Positions 16,832 through 24,437 of a stretch of DNA of 64,000 nucleotides are shown piece after piece. The notes beneath the pieces were generated by a model. It did no database searches and was not told where the DNA came from. It saw nothing but the letters and a program-made list of their open reading frames with translations. The stretch comes from Christensenella sp. UBA7703 (GTDB lineage: Bacteria; Bacillota; Clostridia; Christensenellales; CAG-138), in assembly GCA_002482505.1 (NCBI GenBank), contig DLGD01000014.1, positions 86,618 through 150,617 of the forward strand. Reading direction: 5' to 3'. Each line of letters opens with the position of its first letter. Position 1 is the stretch's first letter. The position numbers were made by a program, and so were the translations under genes.

Positions 16832-18694
16832 ATGGCATTGTTGCTGACATTATTGCGACTGACCGCGTTTTTACTCTCCGCGGTGGGCTATGTTGCTCTT
16901 GCGCGGGCCTATTGGAAAATCACTCCGCGCGCAAGTTACATCTTCGTTTTTTCCGCGCAGGCATTGATCATCTATTTTGCTGGTCTGGTTGGGGTGCTTT
17001 CCTATGCGGCTTATGCGCTCTTTGGCGGCGGAATCGTGCTTCTCGTCGCGCTCATACTCAACAAAAAGATCAAGCTTGCGTATAATGCATCCTCGCTCAG
17101 CGCGATCAATCTTGCGTTTATCGCGGTGTTCGGCGCGATTACCGCTTCTTTGATCGATACATTCTTTGTCCACTATGACAATTTTTCACACTGGGCGGTC
17201 GTGGTGAAATATATGCTCGTCACCGACCGTTTTCCGGATGCGGCAAGTGCGATCATCGACTTTAAAAGCTATCCTCTCGGCAGTTCGTCGTTTCTTTACT
17301 ATGTTGGACGAATCGTTGGTAACGGCGAAGGCGTGATGCTGATCGGACAGGCGATTTTGCTCTTTGCGGGATTCTATGCCATATTTGGCGTGATTCGGGA
17401 TCAGAAGCGCTTCCTGCTTGCCGCGCTGCTGGGGCTCGGCTGCTCGACAATGGCATATTTCAACATCAGCATCCGCATCAATAACCTTCTGGTCGATTTT
17501 CTCTTGCCGGTGCTGGCGCTTGCTGCAATTGGTGTTCTGCTGGTGGAACGGAAACGCTTTTTCACCGCGTGTCTGGCGGTACTGCCCGTGCTTGGGCTGC
17601 TTGCCATCGTGAAAAACACCGGCGTTTTCTTCGCGTTGCTGGGTTACGTGTTTTTGCTCTATCGTTCGATACAGTTTCAAAACGCGGATGCAAAACTTCG
17701 CCCATTCTTCTGGGGTGCGCTTGTTACCATCGTGCTCTCGCTTGTGCCGCTGATTCTTTGGAGTGCGCATACATCCGTGGCGTTTCCGTCCGATGCGGGC
17801 AAGTTCAGCTATGATTTTCAGTCGATCTCGTCGTTTGCGCTCGACAAAACGCCCGACCAGATCTCCTATATCGTTCAGCTGTTTTTGTATACTGCCACAC
17901 AGCTCAGCCAACTGCCAACACTGGGTTTTGTGATCTTCAATGGTGTTGCGATCATCTGCTTTCTCATCGCGCGCTTTGTGTTTCATAAGAAATGGAAGCT
18001 GATGCAGACGCTCCTGCTGCTTGATCTTGCCGTAGTGCTCTATTATGGCGGCATTCTTGTGATGTATATCCTCGCTATGCCGCTGGATGAGGCGCTCCGG
18101 CTTGCCGGATTTGATCGATATGCTTCGAGTATGATCCTCTTTCTCATCGGGGCTGTCACCATGCGGCTGACGATGGATATGGAAAATTCGTTTTATCAGC
18201 AGCAGGGAGACCGGCGGGACTATAGAGCATTTCGCAGCCTGACTTCGAAAAATATCTATCAGGCGGTGACGGTTGTGCTTTCGCTCGCCGCGGGGCTGAT
18301 TCTGCTCTCCGAACTCAACGGCATGAACAGCAATCGGGATGCGTATCATGATACACTGCCTGCGCGGGTATCCGCGCTGACGGGGGATAACTGGCATGCG
18401 CCGGACAATGACACGCGATATCTTTTCTATAGCTCGGACAAAGACAACGAGGTGTCGAGCTATGAGTTGCCGTATGTCGGACGCTATTTCCTCTTTGCAG
18501 CTCAGGTGGACGCTGTGAGCCAGTTTACGGATGACGCATTCATGGGGCAGATTCAAACCTATGACAAGTTTGCGATTCTGGAGAGTACACCCGCCATTCG
18601 CGCCTATATGAAAGCGCACGCGAACCTGCCCGGGGATGTCGGCATCTACGACGTGCGGGAGACATTTCCCGAAGCCGTGATTCCGGCGAAATGA
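16832..18694 (+). CDS. Polytopic membrane protein, possible GT-C type glycosyltransferase
   Basis: 620 aa with about a dozen hydrophobic helices over residues 1-480, then a soluble C-terminal domain (about 480-620). The first long outward loop contains an aspartate in YDNFSHWAVVVKYM followed by FKSYPLGSSSFLYY, which resembles the acidic first loop of GT-C glycosyltransferases that use lipid-linked sugars. I do not recognise the exact family. Its position behind a c-di-GMP-controlled synthase suggests a role in making or modifying the same surface polymer (inference). The GAAGAGGAGCG ribosome site supports ATG 16832. Confidence 0.7.
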   Translation: MALLLTLLRLTAFLLSAVGYVALARAYWKITPRASYIFVFSAQALIIYFAGLVGVLSYAAYALFGGGIVLLVALILNKKIKLAYNASSLSAINLAFIAVFGAITASLIDTFFVHYDNFSHWAVVVKYMLVTDRFPDAASAIIDFKSYPLGSSSFLYYVGRIVGNGEGVMLIGQAILLFAGFYAIFGVIRDQKRFLLAALLGLGCSTMAYFNISIRINNLLVDFLLPVLALAAIGVLLVERKRFFTACLAVLPVLGLLAIVKNTGVFFALLGYVFLLYRSIQFQNADAKLRPFFWGALVTIVLSLVPLILWSAHTSVAFPSDAGKFSYDFQSISSFALDKTPDQISYIVQLFLYTATQLSQLPTLGFVIFNGVAIICFLIARFVFHKKWKLMQTLLLLDLAVVLYYGGILVMYILAMPLDEALRLAGFDRYASSMILFLIGAVTMRLTMDMENSFYQQQGDRRDYRAFRSLTSKNIYQAVTVVLSLAAGLILLSELNGMNSNRDAYHDTLPARVSALTGDNWHAPDNDTRYLFYSSDKDNEVSSYELPYVGRYFLFAAQVDAVSQFTDDAFMGQIQTYDKFAILESTPAIRAYMKAHANLPGDVGIYDVRETFPEAVIPAK

Positions 18695-18777
18695 TAAACA
18701 TCGTGAAGCCGCACCGTAAAATCGCGCGGTTTCCTTGCTGCAATAAAATATATGATATATTTTTTTCGCAATTTCTA

Positions 18778-18806
18778 TTGCATTTTACGTGCGGGCATGT
18801 TAAATT
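18778..18806 (+). promoter_or_regulatory. Promoter of the aromatic amino-acid operon
   Basis: TTGCAT (18778-18783), 17-nt spacer, TAAATT (18801-18806) with an extended TG at 18798-18799. The predicted transcript starts near 18813, just ahead of the 33-nt repeat array and the leader peptide. Confidence 0.65.
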
Positions 18807-18817
18807 ATCAACAATCA

Positions 18818-18940
18818 CGGCGAAAGCCGCAAAGATGGAGAACGGAATCGCGGCACGCGCCGCAAAGACAGAGAAGCAAATTGCGGTACGCGCCGCAAAT
18901 AGTAAGACCCGAATCTCGGCGAAAGCCGCAAAGAAAGAAG
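18818..18940 (+). repeat. Four tandem 33-nt repeats in the aro leader
   Basis: Units start at 18818, 18851, 18884 and 18917, an exact 33-nt period. Each opens with a small hairpin, CGGC-gaaa-GCCG or CGGC-acgc-GCCG or a close variant, followed by CAAA and a variable purine-rich tail. The array lies in the predicted 5' untranslated RNA, directly before the leader peptide. The period is a multiple of three, so an 11-residue Ala/Lys repeat can be read in one frame, but nothing else supports translation there. Confidence 0.85.
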
Positions 18941-18946
18941 AAGACA

Positions 18947-19042
18947 ATGACCCGAAATCAGTTTGCAGCAGAATACCGCTACTTTAGCTTTACCGGCTAT
19001 TATTTCGGTAAGGCTTCGTTCGGTTTGGCGCAGCAAAGGTGA
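18947..19042 (+). CDS. Phe/Tyr-rich leader peptide of the aro operon
   Basis: 31 codons, ATG 18947 to TGA 19040-19042, behind an AAGAAAGAAGAAG ribosome site. It encodes five Phe and four Tyr, clustered as YRYFSF (codons 10-15) and GYYFG (codons 17-21) with a last Phe at codon 25; there is no Trp. Together with the terminator downstream and the alternative pairing described below, it has the form of an attenuation leader such as pheL of E. coli. A ribosome held at Phe or Tyr codons would favour the antiterminator and let RNA polymerase continue into aroF. The peptide itself has no expected function. Confidence 0.8.
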   Translation: MTRNQFAAEYRYFSFTGYYFGKASFGLAQQR

Positions 19043-19089
19043 TCGGGTAACAATCGCGCATACGATCGCATCGCACCGCAGCCAAACCG
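19021..19089 (+). promoter_or_regulatory. Predicted antiterminator pairing of the aro attenuator
   Basis: CGGTTTGGC at 19021-19029 (leader codons 25-28) is the exact reverse complement of GCCAAACCG at 19081-19089. The latter overlaps the 5' arm, loop and first 3' base of the terminator. The two pairings exclude each other. A ribosome reaching the stop codon would cover 19021-19029 and leave the terminator free to form. Confidence 0.7.
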
Positions 19090-19103
19090 GCTGCGGTTTT
19101 TTT
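19076..19103 (+). terminator. Attenuator terminator before aroF
   Basis: Perfect 8-bp stem CCGCAGCC (19076-19083) and GGCTGCGG (19089-19096), 5-nt loop, then seven T residues (19097-19103). It sits only 20 nt before the aroF start, so it must be conditional if aroF is expressed from the upstream promoter. Confidence 0.88.
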
Positions 19104-19123
19104 ACAGGCGGAGGGAGAAAATT

Positions 19124-20143
19124 ATGATTGTCATACTCAAACCAAACCCGAATCCGGACCAGCTGGAAAGCCTGAAAAACTGGCTGCTCGGCAAGGGTAT
19201 TCAAATCCACACCAGCCTTGGCACAAGCCAGATGATCCTCGGCCTCGTCGGGGACACATCCACGCTGGATATCGACCTTATCAGCGCACTCGACATCGTG
19301 GAAGACGTCAAGCGTGTGCAGGAGCCTTATAAAAACGCGAACCGGAAGTTTCACCCGGAGGATACTGTGGTGCCCGTCGGCAACACGCAAATCGGCGGCG
19401 GTACGCTGACCATCATGGCGGGTCCGTGCTCGGTGGAGAGCGAATCGCAGATCATTGCGGTTGCAAAGGCGGTCAAGGCAAGCGGAGCCACCATGCTGCG
19501 TGGCGGCGCGTTCAAACCGCGCACCTCGCCCTATGCCTTCCAGGGGATGGGCGCGGAGGGGATTGAGCTGTTGAAGCTCGCCCGCGCGGAGACGGGATTG
19601 CCCATCGTAAGCGAAATCATGGATGCGTCACAGTTATCGCTGTTTGACGATGTGGACGTAATTCAGGTTGGTGCGCGCAACATGCAAAACTTCAATCTTC
19701 TCAAGATTCTCGGCGCGCAAAAAAAGCCTGTCATGATCAAGCGCGGGCTTTCCTCCACCTATGAAGAATGGCTCATGAGCGCGGAATATGTCATGGCGAG
19801 TGGAAACGAGAACGTTATCCTCTGTGAACGCGGGATCCGCACATTCGAAACCTATACGCGAAACACGCTCGACCTCGCAGCGGTTCCTGTTTTGCGCCAC
19901 CTGACGCATCTGCCGGTCATCATCGACCCGAGCCACGCGACAGGGCGCTATGCGCTGGTGGCTCCGCTTGCAATGGCTGCGGTTGCGTCGGGCTGTGACG
20001 GACTTCTGATCGAAGTGCACAACGACCCCGCACATGCCCTCAGTGACGGCCCGCAGTCCCTCAACCCCGAAGCGTTTGACAAGCTCAACCACAGAATCCT
20101 CGCGCTGCATGCGTTTATGACCACCGGGGAGGGAAGAGCGTGA
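19124..20143 (+). CDS. aroF: 3-deoxy-7-phosphoheptulonate (DAHP) synthase, type I-beta
   Basis: 339 aa. An N-terminal ferredoxin-like/ACT-like domain (about residues 1-75, starting MIVILKPNPNPDQLE) precedes the catalytic barrel. Barrel motifs: MAGPCSVES, GGAFKPRTSPYAFQG, IQVGARNMQN, KPVMIKRG and PVIIDPSHATG. It condenses phosphoenolpyruvate and erythrose 4-phosphate, the first step of the shikimate pathway. In this subclass the N-terminal domain mediates feedback by Tyr or Phe. It starts at ATG 19124 behind GGAGGGAG, as first structural gene after the attenuator, and overlaps tyrA by GTGA. Confidence 0.95.
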   Translation: MIVILKPNPNPDQLESLKNWLLGKGIQIHTSLGTSQMILGLVGDTSTLDIDLISALDIVEDVKRVQEPYKNANRKFHPEDTVVPVGNTQIGGGTLTIMAGPCSVESESQIIAVAKAVKASGATMLRGGAFKPRTSPYAFQGMGAEGIELLKLARAETGLPIVSEIMDASQLSLFDDVDVIQVGARNMQNFNLLKILGAQKKPVMIKRGLSSTYEEWLMSAEYVMASGNENVILCERGIRTFETYTRNTLDLAAVPVLRHLTHLPVIIDPSHATGRYALVAPLAMAAVASGCDGLLIEVHNDPAHALSDGPQSLNPEAFDKLNHRILALHAFMTTGEGRA

Positions 20144-20976
20144 ACATCGGCATCGTCGGCCTCGGCCTCATCGGCGGCTCGATGGCAAAGAGCATCAAGG
20201 TACGCACGGCGCACACCGTCTGGGGCATCGACCTCGATACCGAGACGATGACGCTCTCGCGCCTGAGCGGCGCCATCGACGGCACGCTCACGCAGGAGAA
20301 TATCCCCGCGTGCGACCTGCTGCTCATCGCAATCCGTCCGGCGGCAACCGTCGCCTGGGTGCGGGAGCACGCGCCGCTCTTTTCCAAGAGCGTAATCGTC
20401 GTCGATCTCTGCGGTGTCAAGCGAAACGTCTGCGCGCAACTCGCGCCGATTGCCAAGGAGTACGGTTTTGCCTACATCGGCGGGCACCCGATGGCGGGGC
20501 GCGAACGCGGCGGTTTTGTCCACTCCAGTGAAGACCTGTTTGCGGGTGCTTCGATGATACTCACGCCCGATCAGAATACCGATATGCGCATGCTCGAGAC
20601 GCTGAAGGCATTTTTCACGGACATCGGCTTCGCAGGACTGACCTTTTCCACACCGGAGGAGCACGACCGTATCATCGCCTATACATCACAGCTGGCGCAC
20701 TTGGTCTCCAGCGCATACATCAAGTCGCCGGAGGCGCAACGCAGGCGCGGTTTCTCCGCGGGCAGCTTTCGGGATATGACGCGAGTCGCGCACCTCGACG
20801 AGGCGATGTGGACGGAGCTGTTCCTCGACGATGCGGACTATCTCACCGAACAGCTCGAAATTTTGATCGACCATCTTAACGAATACCGCATGGCGCTTGC
20901 CGCGCGGGACGCGGAAGAGTTACAGGCGCTCCTGAAAGACGGGCGCGAGAAGAAAGCAACAGCGGGAGGAAATTAA
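20140..20976 (+). CDS. tyrA: Prephenate dehydrogenase
   Basis: 278 aa. The N-terminal dinucleotide-binding loop GIVGLGLIGGSMAKS and the helical domain with GGHPMAGRERGGF, TPEEHDRIIAYTSQLAHLVSSA and SAGSFRDMTRVA are typical of monofunctional TyrA. It makes 4-hydroxyphenylpyruvate for tyrosine. No C-terminal ACT domain is present, so control probably lies at AroF and the attenuator. The start is GTG 20140, overlapping the aroF stop. Confidence 0.94.
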   Translation: MNIGIVGLGLIGGSMAKSIKVRTAHTVWGIDLDTETMTLSRLSGAIDGTLTQENIPACDLLLIAIRPAATVAWVREHAPLFSKSVIVVDLCGVKRNVCAQLAPIAKEYGFAYIGGHPMAGRERGGFVHSSEDLFAGASMILTPDQNTDMRMLETLKAFFTDIGFAGLTFSTPEEHDRIIAYTSQLAHLVSSAYIKSPEAQRRRGFSAGSFRDMTRVAHLDEAMWTELFLDDADYLTEQLEILIDHLNEYRMALAARDAEELQALLKDGREKKATAGGN

Positions 20977-20979
20977 CGA

Positions 20980-22050
20980 ATGCAACAGCGCTTCGTGCCC
21001 GTGCGTGTGCGGGAAGGGTATTCTGTCGTGATCGGCAGCGGTTTGCTTGCAAAAAGCGGGCAACTGCTGCGCGAGAAGCTGGGCCTTTGCCGCCTCGCGG
21101 TGGTTACGGACAGCAATGTAGAGAAGCTATACCTGCCCCAGCTCTTGAGTAGCCTCGCGGAAGCGGGATTTGACGCGTGTTCCTTTGTTTTCCCGGCAGG
21201 CGAAGCAAACAAACGCCTGAATATCCTCTCCGGCATGCTGGAGTTCTTTGCCGAACAACACATTACGCGGACGGACTGCGTGGTCGCGCTCGGTGGCGGC
21301 GTCACGGGCGACATGGCGGGTTTTGCCGCGGGTTGTTACCAGCGCGGAATACAATATGTGCAGATTCCAACGACTCTGCTCGCGGCGGTGGATTCCTCCG
21401 TCGGCGGAAAAACCGCGGTCGATCTTGCGGCGGGTAAAAACCTAACGGGGTTGTTTCATCAGCCGTCGCTGGTGGTTTGCGACACGGACACGTTTGCCAC
21501 GCTCGCGCCAGATGAGTTTGCAAACGGCGCGGCGGAGGCGATTAAAACCGCAATTCTCGACGATGGAGCGCTGTTTTCGCTGTTTGAATCGGGCGAAACC
21601 GCAGACCACATGACAGACATTGTGGAGCGGTGTGTCGCCTTCAAGGCGACAATTGTCGAGGCAGATGAAACCGAAACGGGAGTGCGCAAGACCCTGAACC
21701 TCGGGCACACGGCCGGCCACGCGATTGAACGCTGCAGCGATTATTCAATTCCGCACGGGCACGCAGTCGCGATCGGGCTTGCGATCATCGCGCGCGCATC
21801 CGAACGGCTCGGCTGGGCAACGGAGCCGATTGCGCGGCGTGTTGAGCATGCGCTGATGCGAAACGGCCTGCCCACGACAACAAGTTTTACCCCGGAAGCA
21901 TTGGCGGAGGCCGCGCTCTCGGACAAAAAACGTGCAGGCGGGCAGATTACGCTCGTGGTGCCAAAGAAGATTGGTGAATGCGTGCTGGCCGATCTGCCGA
22001 TGGAGCAGCTTCTGGATGTGTTCCGCGCGGGGATGGTGGCAGGCGCATGA
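20980..22050 (+). CDS. aroB: 3-dehydroquinate synthase
   Basis: 356 aa, usual length. NAD- and zinc-dependent second step of the shikimate pathway. Motifs: FPAGEANK, ALGGGVTGDMAGFAA, QIPTTLLAAVDSSVGGKTAVD, and the zinc ligands in NLGHTAGHAIE and PHGHAVAIGL. The ATG at 20980 lies 3 nt after tyrA behind GGGAGGAAAT; the stop overlaps aroA (ATGA). Confidence 0.97.
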   Translation: MQQRFVPVRVREGYSVVIGSGLLAKSGQLLREKLGLCRLAVVTDSNVEKLYLPQLLSSLAEAGFDACSFVFPAGEANKRLNILSGMLEFFAEQHITRTDCVVALGGGVTGDMAGFAAGCYQRGIQYVQIPTTLLAAVDSSVGGKTAVDLAAGKNLTGLFHQPSLVVCDTDTFATLAPDEFANGAAEAIKTAILDDGALFSLFESGETADHMTDIVERCVAFKATIVEADETETGVRKTLNLGHTAGHAIERCSDYSIPHGHAVAIGLAIIARASERLGWATEPIARRVEHALMRNGLPTTTSFTPEALAEAALSDKKRAGGQITLVVPKKIGECVLADLPMEQLLDVFRAGMVAGA

Positions 22051-23300
22051 TCGCAATGCTTTCGCCCGCAAAACTGAGCGGAACGATTCCTGCAATCGCG
22101 TCCAAGTCCGACGCGCACCGCTTGCTGATTCTCGCGGCGCTCTGCCGTGGCGAAACACGGCTCCTATTGGAGCAGCGCTCGGCGGACATCGACGCAACGA
22201 TTGCTTGTCTATGTGCGCTAGGCGCAACGATTACTCTTCTGCCGGATGGCGTTCTCGTGCACGGAATCGAACGAGTGAACGAAAATCCGCTGCTGGATTG
22301 CGGAGAAAGCGGCTCAACGTTTCGCTTTCTACTGCCTGTTGCAGCCGCGCTGTGCGAGCACGCACGCTTCACGGGGTCCGGCAGACTGCCGGAGCGCCCG
22401 ATCGGCGAACTCATGCAGGTGTTGCAGGCGCACGGCGTTGCGTTTTCCGCCGAACGGCTGCCGTTTGAAACGGCTGGCAAGCTGACGGGCGGACATTTCT
22501 CATTGCCCGGCAATGTGAGTTCGCAATACCTTACCGGACTGCTTCTCGCGCTGCCGCTTATGCAAGCGCAGAGCACGGTTTCGCTCACCACGCGGCTGGA
22601 ATCCGCGGCGTATGTGGACATCACGCTGCACGCGCTGAAGCGATTTGGTGTACAGGTTGAGACGCAAAACGGCTCCTACTTCGTCTCCGGCAAACAGGCG
22701 ATCCAATCGCCCGGCACGCTGCGCGTGGACGGCGACTGGTCGAATGCCGCGTTTTTCCTCGCGGCGGGTGCACTAGGCAACCCGATTACGATGACGGGGC
22801 TGCACCTCGACTCTCCGCAAGGAGACAAGGCGATCTTGAATGCATTGCGCCGTTTTGGCGCACGCGTGGAGACAACGGCAGACACAATTACCGTTTCACC
22901 CGCAAAGCGTTCGGGTTGCACGATCGACGTTGGCGAAACGCCTGATCTGTTACCGATTCTCGCCGTGCTCGGTGCTTGTGTAGCGGGCGAAACCTGTCTG
23001 ATCAACGCCGCGCGACTGCGGCTCAAGGAAAGTGACAGGCTCGCCTCCGTCTTTGCAATGCTTCGTGCGCTCGGCGGCAGGGTGGAGGAGTTGCCGGATG
23101 CGCTCGTGATCACGGGCGGAGAGCTTGCCGGAGGCACGGTGGATAGCTGCCGCGATCACCGCATTGCGATGTCCGCGGCAATTGCCTCCATTTGCTGCGC
23201 GAAACAAGTGACCATACTCGTCGCGGATGCGGTGAAAAAATCGTATCCGGCGTTTTATGATGATTTTAACAGGCTGGGAGGGCATGCAGATGTCGTCTGA
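22047..23300 (+). CDS. aroA: 3-phosphoshikimate 1-carboxyvinyltransferase (EPSP synthase)
   Basis: 417 aa with the two-domain inside-out barrel signature. SKSDAHRLLILAALC carries the substrate lysine. NPLLDCGESGSTFRFLLP is the PEP-binding region, and its segment CGESGSTFR lacks the usual NAGTAxR wording. Later come LPERPIGELMQ, GNVSSQYLTGLLLALP, ETPDLLPILAV and DHRIAMSAAIA. The CGESGS variant is typical of class II enzymes, which are often less sensitive to glyphosate; tolerance is inferred, not shown. The ATG at 22047 overlaps the aroB stop. Confidence 0.95.
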   Translation: MIAMLSPAKLSGTIPAIASKSDAHRLLILAALCRGETRLLLEQRSADIDATIACLCALGATITLLPDGVLVHGIERVNENPLLDCGESGSTFRFLLPVAAALCEHARFTGSGRLPERPIGELMQVLQAHGVAFSAERLPFETAGKLTGGHFSLPGNVSSQYLTGLLLALPLMQAQSTVSLTTRLESAAYVDITLHALKRFGVQVETQNGSYFVSGKQAIQSPGTLRVDGDWSNAAFFLAAGALGNPITMTGLHLDSPQGDKAILNALRRFGARVETTADTITVSPAKRSGCTIDVGETPDLLPILAVLGACVAGETCLINAARLRLKESDRLASVFAMLRALGGRVEELPDALVITGGELAGGTVDSCRDHRIAMSAAIASICCAKQVTILVADAVKKSYPAFYDDFNRLGGHADVV

Positions 23301-24375
23301 ATTCGGAAAAACTTTGCGCGTCGGCGTGTTTGGAGAGTCCCACGGGCGCGCAATCGGCGTTACGATGCAAAACCTGCCCGCAGGGGAAGCCATCGATTTC
23401 AACACGCTGGAGGCGTTTTTAGACCGGCGCAGGCCGGGTAAAAACGCGCTTTCCACCGCGCGAAACGAGCCGGATCGCCCCGTGTTTTTATCGGGATTGC
23501 TGGAGGGCAAGACCACCGGAAGCCCGCTCTGCGCGATCATTGAAAACCGCGACGCGCGATCCCGCGATTATGCCGAGCTGTCGGATAAACCGCGCCCCGG
23601 GCACGCGGACTACACGGCGTTTCTCAAATGGAACGGGGAAGCGGACTTGCGCGGCGGCGGACACTTTTCCGGCAGGTTGACCGCACCCTTGTGCATCGCG
23701 GGCGGCATCGCAAAGCAAATTCTCGCGCGGAAAAATATCTTTGTCGGCGCGCATCTTTTCTCGGTTGCGGGCATTGCGGACGAAGCGTTTTCGCGCGTTC
23801 CCGATCAAGCGTTGTTTGACGGGATTGCGCAAAAGGAGTTTCCGGTTCTCAACGATGCGCTTGGCTGCCAGATGCAGGAGGCGATTGTAGCTGCTTCTCA
23901 AGCGGGGGATTCCATCGGCGGCGTGATCGAGTGCGCGGCGGTCGGTTTCCCGGCAGGCATCGGCAACCCGATGTTTGACGGAATCGAAAACCGTCTTTCG
24001 GCGGCGATCTTCGGTATCCCCGCCGTCAAGGGGTTGGAGTTCGGCGCGGGGTTTGCGGCAAGCAGCATGCGCGGCAGCGAGAACAACGACCCGTTTCGAA
24101 TGGACGAGAACGGCAACATCACCACGACCACCAACCACGCGGGTGGCATCCTCGGCGGAATCTCGACCGGGCAACCCATCGTGCTGCGTGTGGCGATGAA
24201 GCCCACGCCCTCGATTGCAAAGGCGCAGGGGACGGTGAGCTTATCCAAACGCGAGAACGCGGAGTTGATCGTCCACGGTAGGCATGATCCCTGCATTGCG
24301 CCCCGCGCGGTGCCGGTGGTTGAGGCGGTGACGGCGCTTGTGCTGCTGGACTACCTGCTGGAAGAGAAACTTTGA
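23290..24375 (+). CDS. aroC: Chorismate synthase
   Basis: 361 aa FMN-dependent enzyme making chorismate from EPSP. Motifs: GVFGESHGRAIGVTMQNLPAG, RRRPGKNALSTARNEPD, KPRPGHADYTAFLKW, GGGHFSGRLTAPLCIAGGIAKQIL and the C-terminal GRHDPCIAPRAVPVVEA. Two ATGs (23284 and 23290) are possible; I choose 23290 for its spacing to GGGAGGG. It overlaps the end of aroA by 11 nt. Confidence 0.95.
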   Translation: MSSEFGKTLRVGVFGESHGRAIGVTMQNLPAGEAIDFNTLEAFLDRRRPGKNALSTARNEPDRPVFLSGLLEGKTTGSPLCAIIENRDARSRDYAELSDKPRPGHADYTAFLKWNGEADLRGGGHFSGRLTAPLCIAGGIAKQILARKNIFVGAHLFSVAGIADEAFSRVPDQALFDGIAQKEFPVLNDALGCQMQEAIVAASQAGDSIGGVIECAAVGFPAGIGNPMFDGIENRLSAAIFGIPAVKGLEFGAGFAASSMRGSENNDPFRMDENGNITTTTNHAGGILGGISTGQPIVLRVAMKPTPSIAKAQGTVSLSKRENAELIVHGRHDPCIAPRAVPVVEAVTALVLLDYLLEEKL

Positions 24376-24437
24376 CACAGAAATCCGTTCAGCAAAACGG
24401 CTCAGGCTGTTGCGCTGCAGAATAGAGAGGAAGTAAC

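Noticed and set aside
17186..18619. 477-aa minus-strand ORF opposite the 620-aa membrane protein
   Set aside because: A shadow of a real gene: rich in His, Arg and Gln without motifs, while the plus strand encodes a clear membrane protein.
18818..18940. CRISPR-like array
   Set aside because: Units are contiguous with an exact 33-nt period and only short variable tails; there are no separate spacers and no cas genes.
18691..18987. 98-codon ORF starting on the stop codon of the 620-aa membrane protein gene and reading through the 33-nt repeats
   Set aside because: The first half has a composition unlike a protein from this genome, it crosses a predicted promoter, and it overlaps the Phe/Tyr leader in another frame. 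The leader-peptide reading explains the region better.
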